Below are positions 28,301 to 43,300 of a DNA stretch of 64,000 bases, one piece after another; within the stretch, counting starts at the first letter, position 1, and every line of letters begins with the position of its first letter. The notes under the pieces were generated by a model. The model saw only the letters and a program-made list of their open reading frames with translations, had not been told where the DNA came from and searched no databases. The DNA comes from Zonotrichia leucophrys gambelii (taxonomy: Eukaryota > Chordata > Aves > Passeriformes > Passerellidae): the NCBI RefSeq assembly GCF_028769735.1, contig NC_088172.1, positions 65,007,075-65,071,074 on the forward strand. The letters run 5' to 3'. The translations under genes were made by a program, and so were the position numbers.

Positions 28301-31300
28301 AACATCCCAAGAGAACAAACAGACGATATCAGAGAAATAACCAAAGTTTAAAATAACTCAGCAGTGAAAACCATTTTACTCCAAATCAACTCCCCAGTCT
28401 GGTTCCCAGGGTAGACTGTATCAGTGCAACTCTGAGGGCAGAAGAGAATCAGGAAAATTGGGCAGTTCTTGAGAATCTGGCACTGCCATGAAAAACCTTC
28501 CATCAAACTGAGCCCTTTGCATGAGCTCTCTGCTGTTACTCCTGCTGAAACCAAGAGCTGTAAGTGTGATTTTGTCTCTGTTTATAACAGTGGCCATTGG
28601 ATAATAAGTTCTGAAAACCATTTTCCTGGCAAGAATTTTTTTTCTATTTTATTAATACCCTGTGATCAAGGTTCAGTAAATCCACATCTCTGCAGGTGTT
28701 CCATCCTGTTACTCCTCTTCTTAATCCCACTAAAGAAACCCTTCTCAAATAATTTAGTTGCTATGAAAGGGTGCACAGAATAAGTCAATAAATAGTGGAA
28801 CATTTATGGTGGAACTATTCCACAATAAAAAGTGGAATAGTGATAAATGAAACTGCATTTTCATATTCTAATAAGAAAAACACTTCAAGTATGTTGAAAG
28901 GTAGGTACATGATATAGATCTTGCTGATCTGAAACTGCAAGGCATGAAATGATGTTTAATAAGTATTATCTTAAAAAAAAGTCAATTTGTATTCTGTTAT
29001 ACAAATATTAAAGAAAAAAAAGACCCATACAGATCATTTGTGTAATTCCCATATGTGCTTCCTCAATATGTCATCTAAGTTTGAGTAAACATATGAAGGG
29101 AAATGAAAGGAAAATTCAGGGAGAACTTGTTTTCATGTATCACACAACAGTACAAATCTGTTATTGAGGAAATTGATGCCTAAAAAAGCAAAACAAAAGA
29201 CAAAATGCAGTTCAGTTTAAGTACAAGTGAAACTGAGTTTATCAGATTAGATAAATGCATAATCTACTCATCCTCAGAGAGGAAAATCTGCTTGTGAGAT
29301 CACCATTGGAAATGTGGCAAGTACAGACAATATATTAAATACCTGAGAGAAAAGTAAATAATGAAGCAATATTGTATTTAATCTTGTGTCCCTTTTTATT
29401 ACAATTAAGGTATGCAGGTATTTTTATTACAATTAAGGTATTGCAGGATGCCAAGTATTTGGAATTATAACAGAAGTGCTACCTAATGATCCCTTATTAC
29501 TCAGAATTTAATGAGTAGGGCTGCGTCCTCAATTCTGGCTTGAAAATTAGTAGACTGACAAGAAGGCATGAAAAAGTAGTCAGTGAGAGCTGACTAAATA
29601 TATTTATATTGTCTGTTTGCACAGTCTGCATAGTCACCTGAGGGAATGTCTCCTTTTGATGACACAAAGCAAAGACAAAAGCAGCAACTTTAATTTGCAA
29701 ACAGGTCCCAAAGAGCAGGGGAAATCCCTCAGTTTATACTCTCTCTGCTAGACTGCCCGAGGGGTTTTGTCATGGGCACATGAGAGTTATGATTAGCTAC
29801 TAAAAACCCCAAGTATTTCTTGAACAGGATGGTGCATGCTAAGTGGAGTAATTAAAATCACTGTAATGCAGTACTATTAAATTTGATCAGCTATGCCTAC
29901 AGTAAGGATTAAGAGGAATGCCCAGCACAGGCTAGCAAAACCCACTGTATTTGTCCTTTGCACTTGTCAGGGCTGACAGTCCTGACTGAGGGAAAAGCAA
30001 CCATCCTTCTTACCTCTGTCATAAGATAGGCCAGCAAGCAGCAGAATCCTGCAACAGGTGCTTCCAGAGCTTGGAGCTCTTCCATCTCATCTTGGAGGTG
30101 AAAGCATGCCAGAAATGTGCTATACCGTTGCTTCTCCACGTCAGGCCCCTTGGCAAGCCACAGTGTTTTCAAACTAGGTGTTCCACCTACAAAAGAAATC
30201 CATTATTTTATTTTGGCAGCAACAAGATGAAACATGTCTACCTCATTACAAATCTGAAAGGAAATGACTGCTCTGGCAGGAAAGGAAATGAAATGCTCTT
30301 GGCACTTGCCAGGACCACAGAGTCAAAAATAAAATGTATTTGACAAAACTTGCATTTGAAAAAAAAAATTAACAAAAAAAATGGCCTATAATTTAAACCA
30401 AATTTATTGAATACAGGCATGTTTAAGCAGAATGGACGGAATTCAACCCTTACAATAACATAGACAACCTCGAGACAGCAAGAATTTAACCTATGCAAGG
30501 GCAAAGTTTGCCTGCAAGTGTGTTCTCTCCCTTGGCGATGCACAGCATTAATTGAGGCTCACTTCATCATGAAACTGTGATTCAGCAGAGACCCACCAGG
30601 TCTGTTTTTCTCTCTCTCTCCGCTGGAGTTAACATATCAGGGGTCCCCAAAGGATGCTCACACTGCCTCCCTCATCATCACCTGTTTCAATGACCACCTC
30701 AGCCACTCGGTGGTGAGCAGACACTCCCCACTAGGCACTGTGTGGGTCTGGCTCCTCTGCAGCACGTTCCAGTTTGGGAACAAAAACCAAGGGGATCTGG
30801 TGTTTTTCACTTCCTAAGCTGCTGTATGAAACACTGCTGCAAACACACACAAAAGATCTGTCACCAGTTATGAATAATGGATCTTTCCAGACTTTCTCTA
30901 GTATCATTCATGCTTGTCTCTAAATCCTTAATATTTACCCCATGCTGCCATCTCCCAGCTTGTGACACGTGTGGGCTAATGCAAAATTTGCGCCTCATTT
31001 AAATTACATTTCATCTGTTATCAAAATAAACACTAAGGCACGTGAAATAACAGAACAGTGAACTGGTTATGCCTGGGAATCTCAATAAAAGACAGAATCG
31101 TACCATAAAGTACGGCTGCTTCTGTAGTTAAATAAAACGAGGTGTGAATTTTAAATGTGCACTAATTAAGCTACATTTGGTAACACCTCTTCCTTTTTCA
31201 TGTGACATGCAGCAGCTGCAGACCAGTTAGGAACACTTGGTGATAATAAATGGTTAAAGTGACAAGGTGCTGAAATCTACAGAGATGATGTTTATTTAGC

Positions 31301-34300
31301 CAGGAAAGCCCATTAACCAAATGGTACTAATCCTTTGGAGAGGGGGAAACCAGAAGAAAAGTTAGTACTCTCTTTATCTCCCTGATGGATGTTTCCTTTA
31401 CTATTTTCGAGGCTAACTCACCTGTCAAAAGTTTTAACCATAAAAAGAACTACTATCAGAAAATCCATAAGCTTCTAACCTTATTTCTGAGGGAAATGTA
31501 TTATTAAGAAAAAACCCCAATTGCTTGATTGGAGGTAGAAATGCGGGAAAGAGATAAAATAAATAGTGGCAGTGAGTGTGGTAGTATAGACAGCACAGTA
31601 AGATTCACATTACTGGTTTTGAGATTGGAAATTGCTGCCTTAAGAAAAAAAAAAAAAGAACAGCAGAGACTGACTTCCAGGAAGAAAATTAAATATAAAA
31701 TGAATGAAACAAGAAAAAGCCAACTTCTACTACCAAGCCTAAGCAACCCTGATGTGTGAGACAAGCTGTATATGGGTAAACTCAAATTGTTTTGATGGTT
31801 TCTGCACATGAAGAGATACACCAAGAATCAGTTAAAATAAAAGTTCTCTTTTGCATCCAGGGGCATAGCTAAAAACAGAAATCCTTCTTTCTTCAGATTA
31901 AAACCATTAACTTCGTCAATATTCAAGACTATAGATCTATATTGAGAGAGCTCAACAAAAAATTCAAGACATCTCTTCCATAAACAGTTTCTTCCACTTT
32001 CAGAAACATTTACTTGTGCCTGGGAAAAAAGGGTACAGATAAATTATGAACTATTTACTCTGGGAAAGAAAACCTGATGCTGTCTCCTTAAGGAACACAC
32101 CAACAAAAGGCACTTTTTTTCTGAAGGGTTCTCTTCTTCAAGTAATAAAATTCCATCTAATACCCAAGACTAATCTATTAAATCAAATGAAAGATAAGTA
32201 AAACAAAGAAACAAATATCCTAAAGTTTAATGACTGTTCCACCATAAATGCAGTACACAGCACATCTAAGATTCATCTACAGCAGACCCTCAAAATGTTC
32301 TCTGCTTTACATACATCCTCACTACATTATTTACATTAATTAGAAAACATTTCTGAAATAGAAATGTACTTGGAGAGGCAGGATAAATATTTCATTTTCT
32401 GAACATGTCTATACATTTCCTAAATTAACCTGAAAAACAACCAAAACTGAGTAACAAAAGGAAAACACCCCAAAACATATTTCTATCTACCTAATTGAAA
32501 CACCTTTACCATAAAGACTAGTAATGACAGAATTACCTGTTGAGGTTGTAGGAACCACAATTTCCCATTAATTACACAAACATATGCAAACATAATTACT
32601 CTCAACAAGCACAAAATTGTGTGAAAACCATATTCAGTTCACTGTGTGAACTGCAGTCCTCAGGAACCTCAAGAAGAGGAGCTTTAAAAAGACCTCCATG
32701 GAGGTGAGATATTACTTGCCTAAACACAAAAACTGACAACCCATCAATTAAATAAAAAATAACAGGGACAAATCACTTTTTACCTTTTCCTTTATATTCA
32801 CACATTTAATACCATTATCATATAGAAAGCAGCATGAGAAACAAAAACACTTAAAGAGACTACATAAACATTTATTTAATCTGTCTGAATTTCAGGAATT
32901 GATTTACGGATATGCAATACATGCAAAAGTTGTGGAATGCATTAATTCTATTATGTCATTTAAATCAACACCTAAAGGTGATCCTCACACTTAAGTTGTA
33001 GCAAATTAAGTTGTAGCAACTTAAAACACATCATTACTGTGTACATAGATGTTTAATAGTAAACGTTCACGTATATTTGAAGTAATGACTATTGAAATTT
33101 TATTTTATAACACCACTAATAGAACATTAATACTTCTTCATTTTTACATGCTCAAGTAAATACCAAGCAATAAAAATAAGTTTATAAAAATGTACTTGCT
33201 AGGAACACTCAACAGCACCTTCTCAACAACCGTGGCCAAAAAACTCAAATGCCAATTAAATCTGACCATTAAAGACAGAGACAGCTTTTTGAACTTAAAC
33301 ATATTCTTGACACATCCATGAAGGATGCAATGATTAGAATACTGAAAGTACATCTAAACTCTCTAGTATGAAGCTACAATATCCTATGCATGTCAGAAAT
33401 AAAATGAACAGCAGAATAAATACATTTCCAACAAAGACTTTAGAACTTTTTCTGTTCCACATAAACTGCAGACATATCAAATATAGCTGCTATGTTCACA
33501 AGATATGGATGTGAAACAGTATTTTCCTAGATCATGGATCTTATAACAAAATTGATTTGCCAGTGACACTTTCTATCAATGTAAGTGCTGCTCTGTCAAT
33601 GAGTGTAAATCATGATCATATTCATTCAAATGAAAAGAAACATTCTAGAAGGAAGAAAAGACACAGACTATGCAAGAAAGCACAGATGCTAATTCAGAAG
33701 ACTGTTTCTCAAAAATAAGAAATCTAGTTAATACATACTATATTTTAAATATATTTTAAGTTATCATCTTACTTACCATCCTGCCTTTAAGATTCGATAT
33801 TTCATTTTTTAAAAAAGCTAATATTCAGTCTATCACCTGCAACCTTTCCAGATGCAAGGCACTTCTGCTGTTTTATACACACACAACGTTAGTAGGAATT
33901 CTACTTTTTTTTAAGATTGATGCAAAATTTAAAGTATTAATCATTGTGTACACTACAGTTTAAAGTTCACAGTTTCTTTAGACTTTTTAATCTAAATTAA
34001 ACTGGAAGAGAGTCAGGATTTTCCATATATTCTCAGTACAGCTCTAAGGTAGTTTTGATGATCAGGTTATCAGCTCTTAAAAAAATATAGAGCCTTCCTA
34101 AATTAATTGCACACTTGATGATTCAAATAGGTTTTTGCTAAAATTATTTTTTATCTTTTTGAGTAACCTGATCTTGATTGACAGCCTTGAACTCTAACTT
34201 CCTAAAACAACTTTAAATTTAGCTCTAAATATGATCCCTGTCTGAAAAATGTGATGTGCTGTTGAGAACCTTATTTGGTGAATTAGAGAATCATGCTGTG

Positions 34301-37300
34301 GAAAATCAAAGACGCATGAGCGAATGTAAGGCATACAAATATGGACTGCAAAAATTTTAGAAAAATATTTGTCTGCTGAAGGAATGACAACAGAGCACTA
34401 AAAATAAACACTAAAAATCCTCCTCCCATTTTTTAATAGTCTGCTTGAACAGCCTTTCATTACTGAGTTAGTAAAGATTGTATCTGAGAAGATTCTGGTT
34501 TTATAAACTCCACTTATGTGGTTGCTATAAACAAACACACTTAAAATCCTGTTTATTGTCAACACGAAGGTGGGTTCTATGTGTTGTATGTTTGCAGAGC
34601 TATAGAACCAGAGTACATGAGATTAAGTGCATTCTCCAGAAAGGGAGGAAGGAAGTATACTATCTGGGATGGAAAATTCCACAACAATAAATATAGTATA
34701 TTTGCTAGACAATTTGAAATGTAACTACAGGTATTGGTTTATACTTTTAGTTTTGTTTCCTTGTTTAGCAGCATGTTCCCAGTCCACTGTATGCTGAAAT
34801 AAAACATTTGCACAGCACCAACTGATGAATTTTCAATCTGCATATTCATATTCCATTTGAAAAATTTCACAGCAATTTCTTGCTATCACAAAGCCAATTA
34901 GATAATCACTCTCCTAATATTGTGTCAGGGGTACTGGACAGTGAAAGCACTGTATATCAAACAAAAACTCTTTTGTACTTTGTCTATATAACCAATTTCT
35001 TTCTGAACAGTCCTTTAAAAAGGATTTTGAAAAGGTTGATATCTAAAAAGCGACTGATTTTCCTTCATCTTTGATTTCAAAGACTCTCATTAAATATATG
35101 AGTTTCAAATATGAAGATAAATATTCAATCTTTGGATACTGAAAAATAATATTTACTATAAATTTACAAAGATGTGCCTGCATTTCAGCTTCTGAATTTG
35201 GATTTGGACCAGATCAGCACAAAGACTGCTACAGAAGGATGTAGGATGCCCAAGGAAGATGCACTGGTAACTACTCTCCAAAAGCTGAGTAACTTTTGGA
35301 TAGTAACTAGATAATAACTTTTCTTAACAAAATATCAATGCTATTGTATATCACTGGGAGAAATACATTTCATGTGAAAGAATAGAAAAATCCCTGAGCT
35401 GCTGATCCATTTGCCAACAGATGACAGAGAGAGAGAGAGCTGAGAGATCAAGGATGACTACAACTGCCTGAACAAATGAAAATTTAAAACAATTTTCCCT
35501 TTGAGATAGTAAAATTGTTTACTTCCCATCCTAAACTTGTATTGAATGATACAATTGTATATATATATATATGTATATATACAATTATATATATACAGTG
35601 CTCAATCTTTTCACTAAAATGTATGATACTTCCTCATAAATTTAACACATTTCTCATAACTCCAATTTCACTAAGAGTGCTCATTAATGTGTTTTTTTAC
35701 CAAAGGGAAGAAGATAAAACCACACAATATACTTAAGAGAGCAGAAACACCTTCACAGAAACAGCCCAATTTTTTTTTAATTAAAAGCTGGACTCTCTCT
35801 CTGGGTTGTCAGAGATGATATGACTCCTTTTTACATTCTCCACTGTTCTCATTAACACAGTCTGTCAAACAGCTTAATGGACGAGTTTTAACATGGCCCC
35901 ACACACCACTTATCCTGGTCTCAGAGCAGTATTTAGAACTTCTAAGAAATTGTCCGCATTTTAGAACTGATGTTTGAATTAGCACTGGGTTTAACAAGAC
36001 AAAACATCAGCAAAAACATCTCAAAGCTGAATCCTATTATAATTACAAAGGGTAATTAAAAGCAACTACAAGAGTGGAGCTCTTTAGCTCCTTGTTCTCC
36101 ACATTCATCCTGGATTCTGTATCAAACATATGATGGATTGTCCAACCTCACTTTAGTGAAGTGGTTTTTTCAGTTTAGATTAATACACATTTTTATTCTA
36201 CCTGTAACAGAAGGTTGTACAGGTTGGATCAGGTCTGGCTGCTTGAGAGGATTTCCAGAATAGACAAACCACTCTTTAACCAAAGGACAGGTTCCACCTA
36301 AAAAAGACAGAATTGGATCAGTAAGGCAAATGCAAGTATTGACACTACTGTAACAGCTGGGTTAAGCTGTGATCAGGATTCCAAATAGAAGGCACTTCTT
36401 GATGACTTGTTTGCTCAGCTTCAGAAACAAACCAAGAAAAAATTGTTTCAGTATCTTTATGACAAATCATCAGAACAAACAGAGTTTCAATTATGTACTA
36501 TAAACATGAGTTTGGACTGGGGAACTGCAATCAAAACTGTAAATACAAGAGTCTGTGGAAAACATTCTGAAACAGGCCTAGGCTTTCCCAGCCCAAGGCA
36601 GCTCAGGAAGCTCTGGAGGCATGTGGCATAGCTCAGGGACCTGCAGGAGCAACCTCAGTCTCTCAGCACTGTTACACTGCCACATATCCAGGCAGAGCTT
36701 AATATGATTCACCTTCCAACTTGCCCTGACTTTTCTTGTGTCAGGGTTTGAGCCAAAATCTTAATAGGGAGGCCTTGATGGCTATTTGAAAGCAATGGAG
36801 TCATCCCACCATCAGATGCAGAGCTTTTACAGCCCATTGTTCTAGACCTTTTATCAAGCATAAAGGAATTGTTTATACATAATACTTCAAGTGGCTTTCC
36901 CAGTTCCTAACCTGAACCCTGCTCAGCCCCTCTAAAGATGGCTCTTAAATTAAAAACTTGACTTCAGGAATTGTGCATCTAACTACTTGATGCTTAAAGA
37001 AACCCAAACAAACCAACCTACAGGAAAAAAAAAAATCATGCATTTGAGAATTTTTGAAATGCATACTATCCAATTTACAAAAACCAGCTCAAAATCATTC
37101 AAGAGCAAGTCTTCGTTAAAAAAAAAAAAAACAAAAAACAAACAAACATAGAATCAGTGCTACTATCAATGTATTCTGTCCAGATTTTGGTTATGGTACC
37201 CATGTCATAGTGCCCTAAATTTCCTCTCTGTAGTCTGGTAAACAGTATGAATTAAAGAGATTTAGCTAGTCCTGGGCGCTTGGAGTAGAGTTTTCAAATA

Positions 37301-40300
37301 TTTCCTTTTTTTCCCTACCTTGTCCCTTTCCAGATTCACAGGATTGCATCTCTAATTTCTTCCAGCTCTCAAGCAATACTGAAGCCATTACCCTTTAAAA
37401 ATCCTACCTTTTAGCACCAATTCCAAACTCCCTAAAATTTACTGCACAAGTATTTTTGATGCCATGTGAATCCTAACCAAAACTTCCCCTAGATTAAACC
37501 AAACCTTTAGATTAAAACAAACTTTTCCAACACTGTCCTTTCCTTGTCTACCCAAAAAGGTTTTCTCACACAATTTCTTGATCTCACTTATAGCTCAATG
37601 CTGGAGATAACTGTTGACATGAATGAAAAAGTAGTGTGCTAGGGTGCAAGGGCAGGAATTCCTCAGATTAGTTTCTAATGTCAGGGGTGAGAGAAGGGGA
37701 AAAGAACACTACAAAATCTGTTTTACAACCCTGCTTCATCATTCCTTCCTTCCTTCCCCATGGACCTGCAGCACAAACTCCCAATAAAGGTGAGGGACTG
37801 AAGAACCAACACATGGAGTATGAGGGACTGTGTTACACATGACTTGTCATGCTTATCTATTCAAAAACCAATGACATTAAAAATAAAATTTAAAATGCCT
37901 ACAGTACAGGGGGGAAAAGCCTTAAACTGTACATTCCAATAGCTGAATAATCTCACATCTTGATTATAAATCATGGTCTCTAATAACATTATTTCATGAA
38001 CAAACCCCTTCCATCAAATAACCCAAAGTCACTTTCAGAAACATTCTGATGTTTTAACATTCAGTTTTAAGATTTAGTGTGTGGATTAGTCTGCTTTGTT
38101 CAATTTATTCAGTTCACTCAGATTCCTAAATTTTAGCCTGGTTTCTTAAGGAGGCAAACCTAATGCAATTAGGACATCTGTCTTATAATTAATTCATGGA
38201 TGCACTGGTCTCCTTCAACTAAATCTGCCAAGGGAGAAGTGATTTCAAATGGATTTCAAAAGTCCTAAACATTTTGTGAAACTGAAGACTCAGCTGACAG
38301 AGGTTTTCTATTAGGGCACCAATTGAAAGAAAGGCAGGAAAGCCAACTTACCTGTTGTATCCAAACAGACTGAATGGCAAATTAATACACAAATATCTGT
38401 AGAAGAGCTAGAGGTGAGAGAAAAGCTAGATGGGATTTGGGAAGAGCAGGAAACCATAGGGAACATGTTTAGGAATACCATATACTGCAGGAGGGCATTG
38501 TCAAGGACATGAGGAGAAGTTAAGATGGTATAAAGAAACATGGAAATAGAATAACTTCGCTGGTGAGGAGCATTGCTCTTTATGAGTTCCACAAGTCGCA
38601 TAAATACATATCAAAATGTGTCTTGATCCTAAATACCAGTGAGAGATTATTTTTGACATCAACCATTGAACTCATGCCCAGTAAAAAGGGAAGCTGAAGG
38701 AAAGTCTACAGTTTCATTCTTTACATGTTTGTGAGTGTAGGTACAGACATAGTCCTACATCAGCTGAGTGCTTTTCATTACTATAGCCCATTAGTAACAA
38801 ACATATATCACTGTTCACATAAATAGCCAAATAAATATAGCTGAAAGCAAGGTCCTGCAAACTGACAGCCTGTGAACATACCAAGAACAAAGCGGAGATA
38901 TGATTTCTAAATGTCAACCCTCTCTGCATGGAAATGTCTTGGGGAAAAGAAACCCCAACTTTTTCCCCATAATGCATATAAAGAATATCACCAATTAAAT
39001 AATAAAAAAAAGCAGTTCCTTTGTTTAAATAGATTCTGAATGACCTGTGAAAACACAGCTTAGGTAGCCTAAGGAAGCTTCAACTATGTGCAAACCACAA
39101 GAGAGCTGGAAAATGCTGTTATGTGTGTTCCTCTACACCTGCAACAGCCCCAGCTCTCCTGAGCAGTCACTGGTGATAACTGGCAAAAATTCTGCTATGA
39201 GACTGGTTTTGACAGTGTCAAAGCAAGAATCAGTCTGGCCTGCTAATGTAAGAACTGGGAGTGATGCCAGGACTTCGAGGAGCTGGCCACGGGCTCAGGC
39301 TACATTACATAACCTCCTAATTGGCAATGGACATGCAGGTGCAGGTATTTTCATGGACTGTGTTAGTGCCAAAACCTGCTGGCTTTGTTCTGAACCTTTT
39401 GCACACATAAGAAAGCTTGGCTGGCCTATCAGGGTGTATTATTTACTGTTATTTCCCCCTCCTACTTGAACTTTTCCAAAAGTACTTTTTCTCAGAAAGA
39501 TGCTAAAGTGTTGACAATTTCTATCACTGTATGCAATATTTCACATACTGATCAGAATGGCTCAGTTAATTATAAGCGCGCTTTTGAAATACACAGACAA
39601 CAAATGCCATGTTGTCAGAATCAGCCCCCTATTTATTTCTGTAGGGTCAAAAATAAGGCTGTGATTCTCCAACATTTCCATGAGTAAAGGTACAGGCACC
39701 ACACACCAAACTATACCAAAGGCAATGTTATATAAGCAATTGTTTCAGCAGCTCTGCTATCTTTTACAGGCAGGCACTGATTTGCTCATTCCCACTCCCT
39801 GCCATTCCCTCGGGGTGTTTCAGCACAGCTGCTTGTGGCTACACAGAGCCAGATGGGGAAACAGACAGGTTAGTTACCTGACTACAAAAAAGGCAGGGAA
39901 GAGACAAGGAGGCTATTTTCAGTTTCTCAAACTAGGCCACCACACAGCTGCACAAACAGCTGCAACAGCACAACTGAGACGATGTGCAAGGATTGAAATG
40001 AGTGGCTGTGCAAGAAAATTATTTAAAGTAGCACTGATAGGAAAAGCAATGCATCCCACTGTGGCTTCAGGCAAAGTGGCATGGTAAGGGCCAATGGCTT
40101 CAAGGGATATGACATTCTGCTCCTATGGATTTGTGGGTCTCCTAAGCACCCTTAAAAATCACAATCTAGACATTCAGAACTAACAGTCTCTTGTTTCAGA
40201 GTAGGGCAAACAGTTTACATTAGCTTTAACCTGCTCTTACTAAGACTGCTTTTACTAACTTTTGGCTGCTTTGTCAATTAACAGTAAGTAAGCAGATTTG

Positions 40301-43300
40301 CAAACTGCAAAGAGGTTAGTTTCCACCATATTTTAATTGATAATATTAAGGAGTAAGAAAGAGGATCAACTAACACATGACCACTGCAAACTGGAACAAA
40401 CATTGTGTAGAGTAAGTCAAGTTAGCTTCAAATGTGCTACATCAGCAGCTGTATATGGTGGCAGACTCCACATGGACTAATTTAATTTGCTGTCTTATTC
40501 CAGCAAACTCTTTTACAATGCTAACTCAATGTCATTCTACATTATACTACAACCTACAGACAGTGTAGACTAGTTCTTCCCATCCTATCCCTTATCAAAT
40601 TACAAAAACCAATCAACTTGATCTCATCTGAGGGAAACTGGCAAAGGATTCTACTTTCTTTGTAAAGAACAAAGTTTTGTAAGTCTAGCAGTGAATCCAT
40701 AAAACCTAACACTTACACATACCCTTGACTTAGAAGCAACTATATACTGGAATAAAAAAACAACTCATGAACTACTAGGAAGTGACATGGTTAAAGCAGT
40801 TAGAGGTAGACACATGCATTGAAAATGCAGATTTAATAGAGGCACCCATGCAGACACAATCTACCTACCTTTCTGGAAGGGTTAAGGACTGACTTTCTAA
40901 ATTATGACTTAGTTTAGAAAATTATCACTAGAATTGGAAGCCTGAAGTGAGTATAAACAACCCATGCTGTCATTTTATTCTAAAATCACTTCTTTAAAAG
41001 AAGACAACTCTCCCATTAAAATTTCATTTTCAATATGACTCTAAATAAACATTTCTGTATTTCAATTCTAATCTTCTCTGAGTACTAAACCCACTGTAAC
41101 ACAAATGCTAACCTGCCTACTACCCTGCCATCCTGCAGCAACAACTGTTAATTAGGAATTTTGGCCTGGGTGTTTCTGAAAACATCAATGAATATCCTGC
41201 TGTTTAGATGAATAAGTAAAACCCAACCAAGTTATAATTATATACAAAATTTGGAGGCAGTACACCAAAAAATGAAAAATGACAGATGTGCATGATTACT
41301 GCTGGGATTTTTGTTATTCTCTTTAAATTGCTATGTAAACTCTGATTCAGTTTTTCCTATTATGGCACAACTTCAACCTCTGGCTGCTGAGTGAAATCAT
41401 GTACTTAATTACCTTTTTGTGCCTTTCTAAGCAAACAGTTTAATATTAGGTTTGATGGCGGTGTACTTTCATCAATAAAATGTAAAGCGATTACCACGGA
41501 GAAATCAACACATTCAAAAGAATAAAGCTCAGTACACTTTTAATTTTCAACTCACTGGCTGAAAGACACTGTAAAGATAACACTTAACTAATGGAAGTCT
41601 TAAGAACATGAAATTGCTGCAAGGATATGAATAAAAACCTCTCTGTCTTCAAGGAGAAGAATGCAAGGACAGATGTAAGTACCTGCTACCGAATCTGTTT
41701 ATACCACTGGATAAGGAAATCATATTTTCTAGAACTTGGATGAAAGAACTAATAATAGCTGGCATGACTACTTGCATTTGTATTATTACAGTAACTGTAT
41801 TTGACTGCTCTGAAAATTGCAGACTTAAAATCAACAGAAGGTAAAACTTTAACAGTGAATTATTGTTCTGTAAAAGTGTATTGCAACTCACTAATTCATC
41901 CAGAGCCACACTTACCCAAGAACATTAGGTTTCATATACCTTCAAACTTTCAAAAATCTCATAAAGACCATTGCTTTGCTCAATTTTTTGATCATTAACA
42001 ACTTTCACAACTTCCCATTTAGCAAGGAAAAAAGCTCCAATTTTTAAAAATCACTTTAAAAGCACTGAAATGGAACAGCATGTAGAAAAACCCCCACAAT
42101 TTCACATTTTCTCTTGCTTCCATAAGAATTACATTTCAGCTGTTCGGAGTTTTTATCCTAAATGCATTTTCTATCCTAAATGCTGATAAAGCCACTGAAG
42201 CAATGAATTCAAGATTTCATATTTCAAAATTGAAAGTACAGTGGTGTAAGTGGTTTAATCCTTACCTTTTCCAGACTCCAGCAAGATAGAATAAATATGC
42301 TGACGAGCAGGGCGGTAGATAAGTGCCTGTCCAGGAATCTCTCTATCAAAGTCATCTTCCAAGGAGTTGCTGCAGTCAATCTCTCCATGACTCAGGATAT
42401 TGAAGATTGAATAATTTTCAGATTGGATATGCTGTTCTTTAGCCAACTGTTAGTTCAAAGAAGGAAGAAGGCATTATCTCCAAAGTTAAGAATAATCAAA
42501 AAGTAACAACATGTGTTCACTGTTTGAGGAAATAGGTATTTCTCTATCAGTAGAAATGGAGGGAATAGCCAGGGAGGGAACAAGTGCTTTTTCAAATAAC
42601 ACCAATATAATTTATTTTCATCTTTTTGTGGAGAGGAATCCCGAGGAAAACTGTCATTACCTTTCTAACCCCTCCTTTAATTCTAAAAATTTAAAAGCTT
42701 GAACAACAGTTTTCTAGAAAGTAATTATTCTTAAAATTAATTCTGAATTCTAGCATAGCTGCCCTCCTTTGGTCACCTGAAAATGTATCTTCCTTCTTAA
42801 AACAGTGAGTGAAGGCATAACAAAAAGCAAACTTTCCATTTTATCACAAGATTAACTATATAAGACAGCTGCATTTCTTTCCTGACCTGACTTGGTGTAG
42901 TTTACATTCTGGTAAAATTAGAATACCTAATTTCACCATACTTTTACTTTGCAATAGCTCTCGACTGTGAAAAGAAATGCCATGTACTCTAGTGAGGAAA
43001 ACCAGGTCTGCAGGCATGTTGCTGAAAAGCAGAATTAACAGCATCACCCAGGCTGCACATTAACCATGACTGGATGCAGACACATCTGGCTACAGCAGCT
43101 GGCTACAGGCAGCCTCAGTACTAGCAGGGTCTGCTGGTCTGGAACAGCCTAGGTGACAAAGAAACAAAGATGCTCTCAGCATCATTCTGTGCTCATCAGC
43201 ACAGAATTCCAACCAGTAACACTGGCAATCTGGATTGGTCAAGTGCACAGACAGACAGACTTTCTACTGCACAACGCCAGACCAAAACTTGGGGTGTTTA

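Larger units (their letters stand above)
26133..30013 (-). other. FAM120B: FAM120B intron 5
   Basis: AT-rich. It holds a 28-bp tandem duplication at 29393-29449 and an inverted repeat with 10-bp arms at 28814-28841. I see no transposon or exon. Confidence 0.6.

Noticed and set aside
39086..40087. Three plus-strand open frames of 73-135 codons in FAM120B intron 3
   Set aside because: Residue composition and lack of any known motif do not support coding, and they overlap each other's ends.
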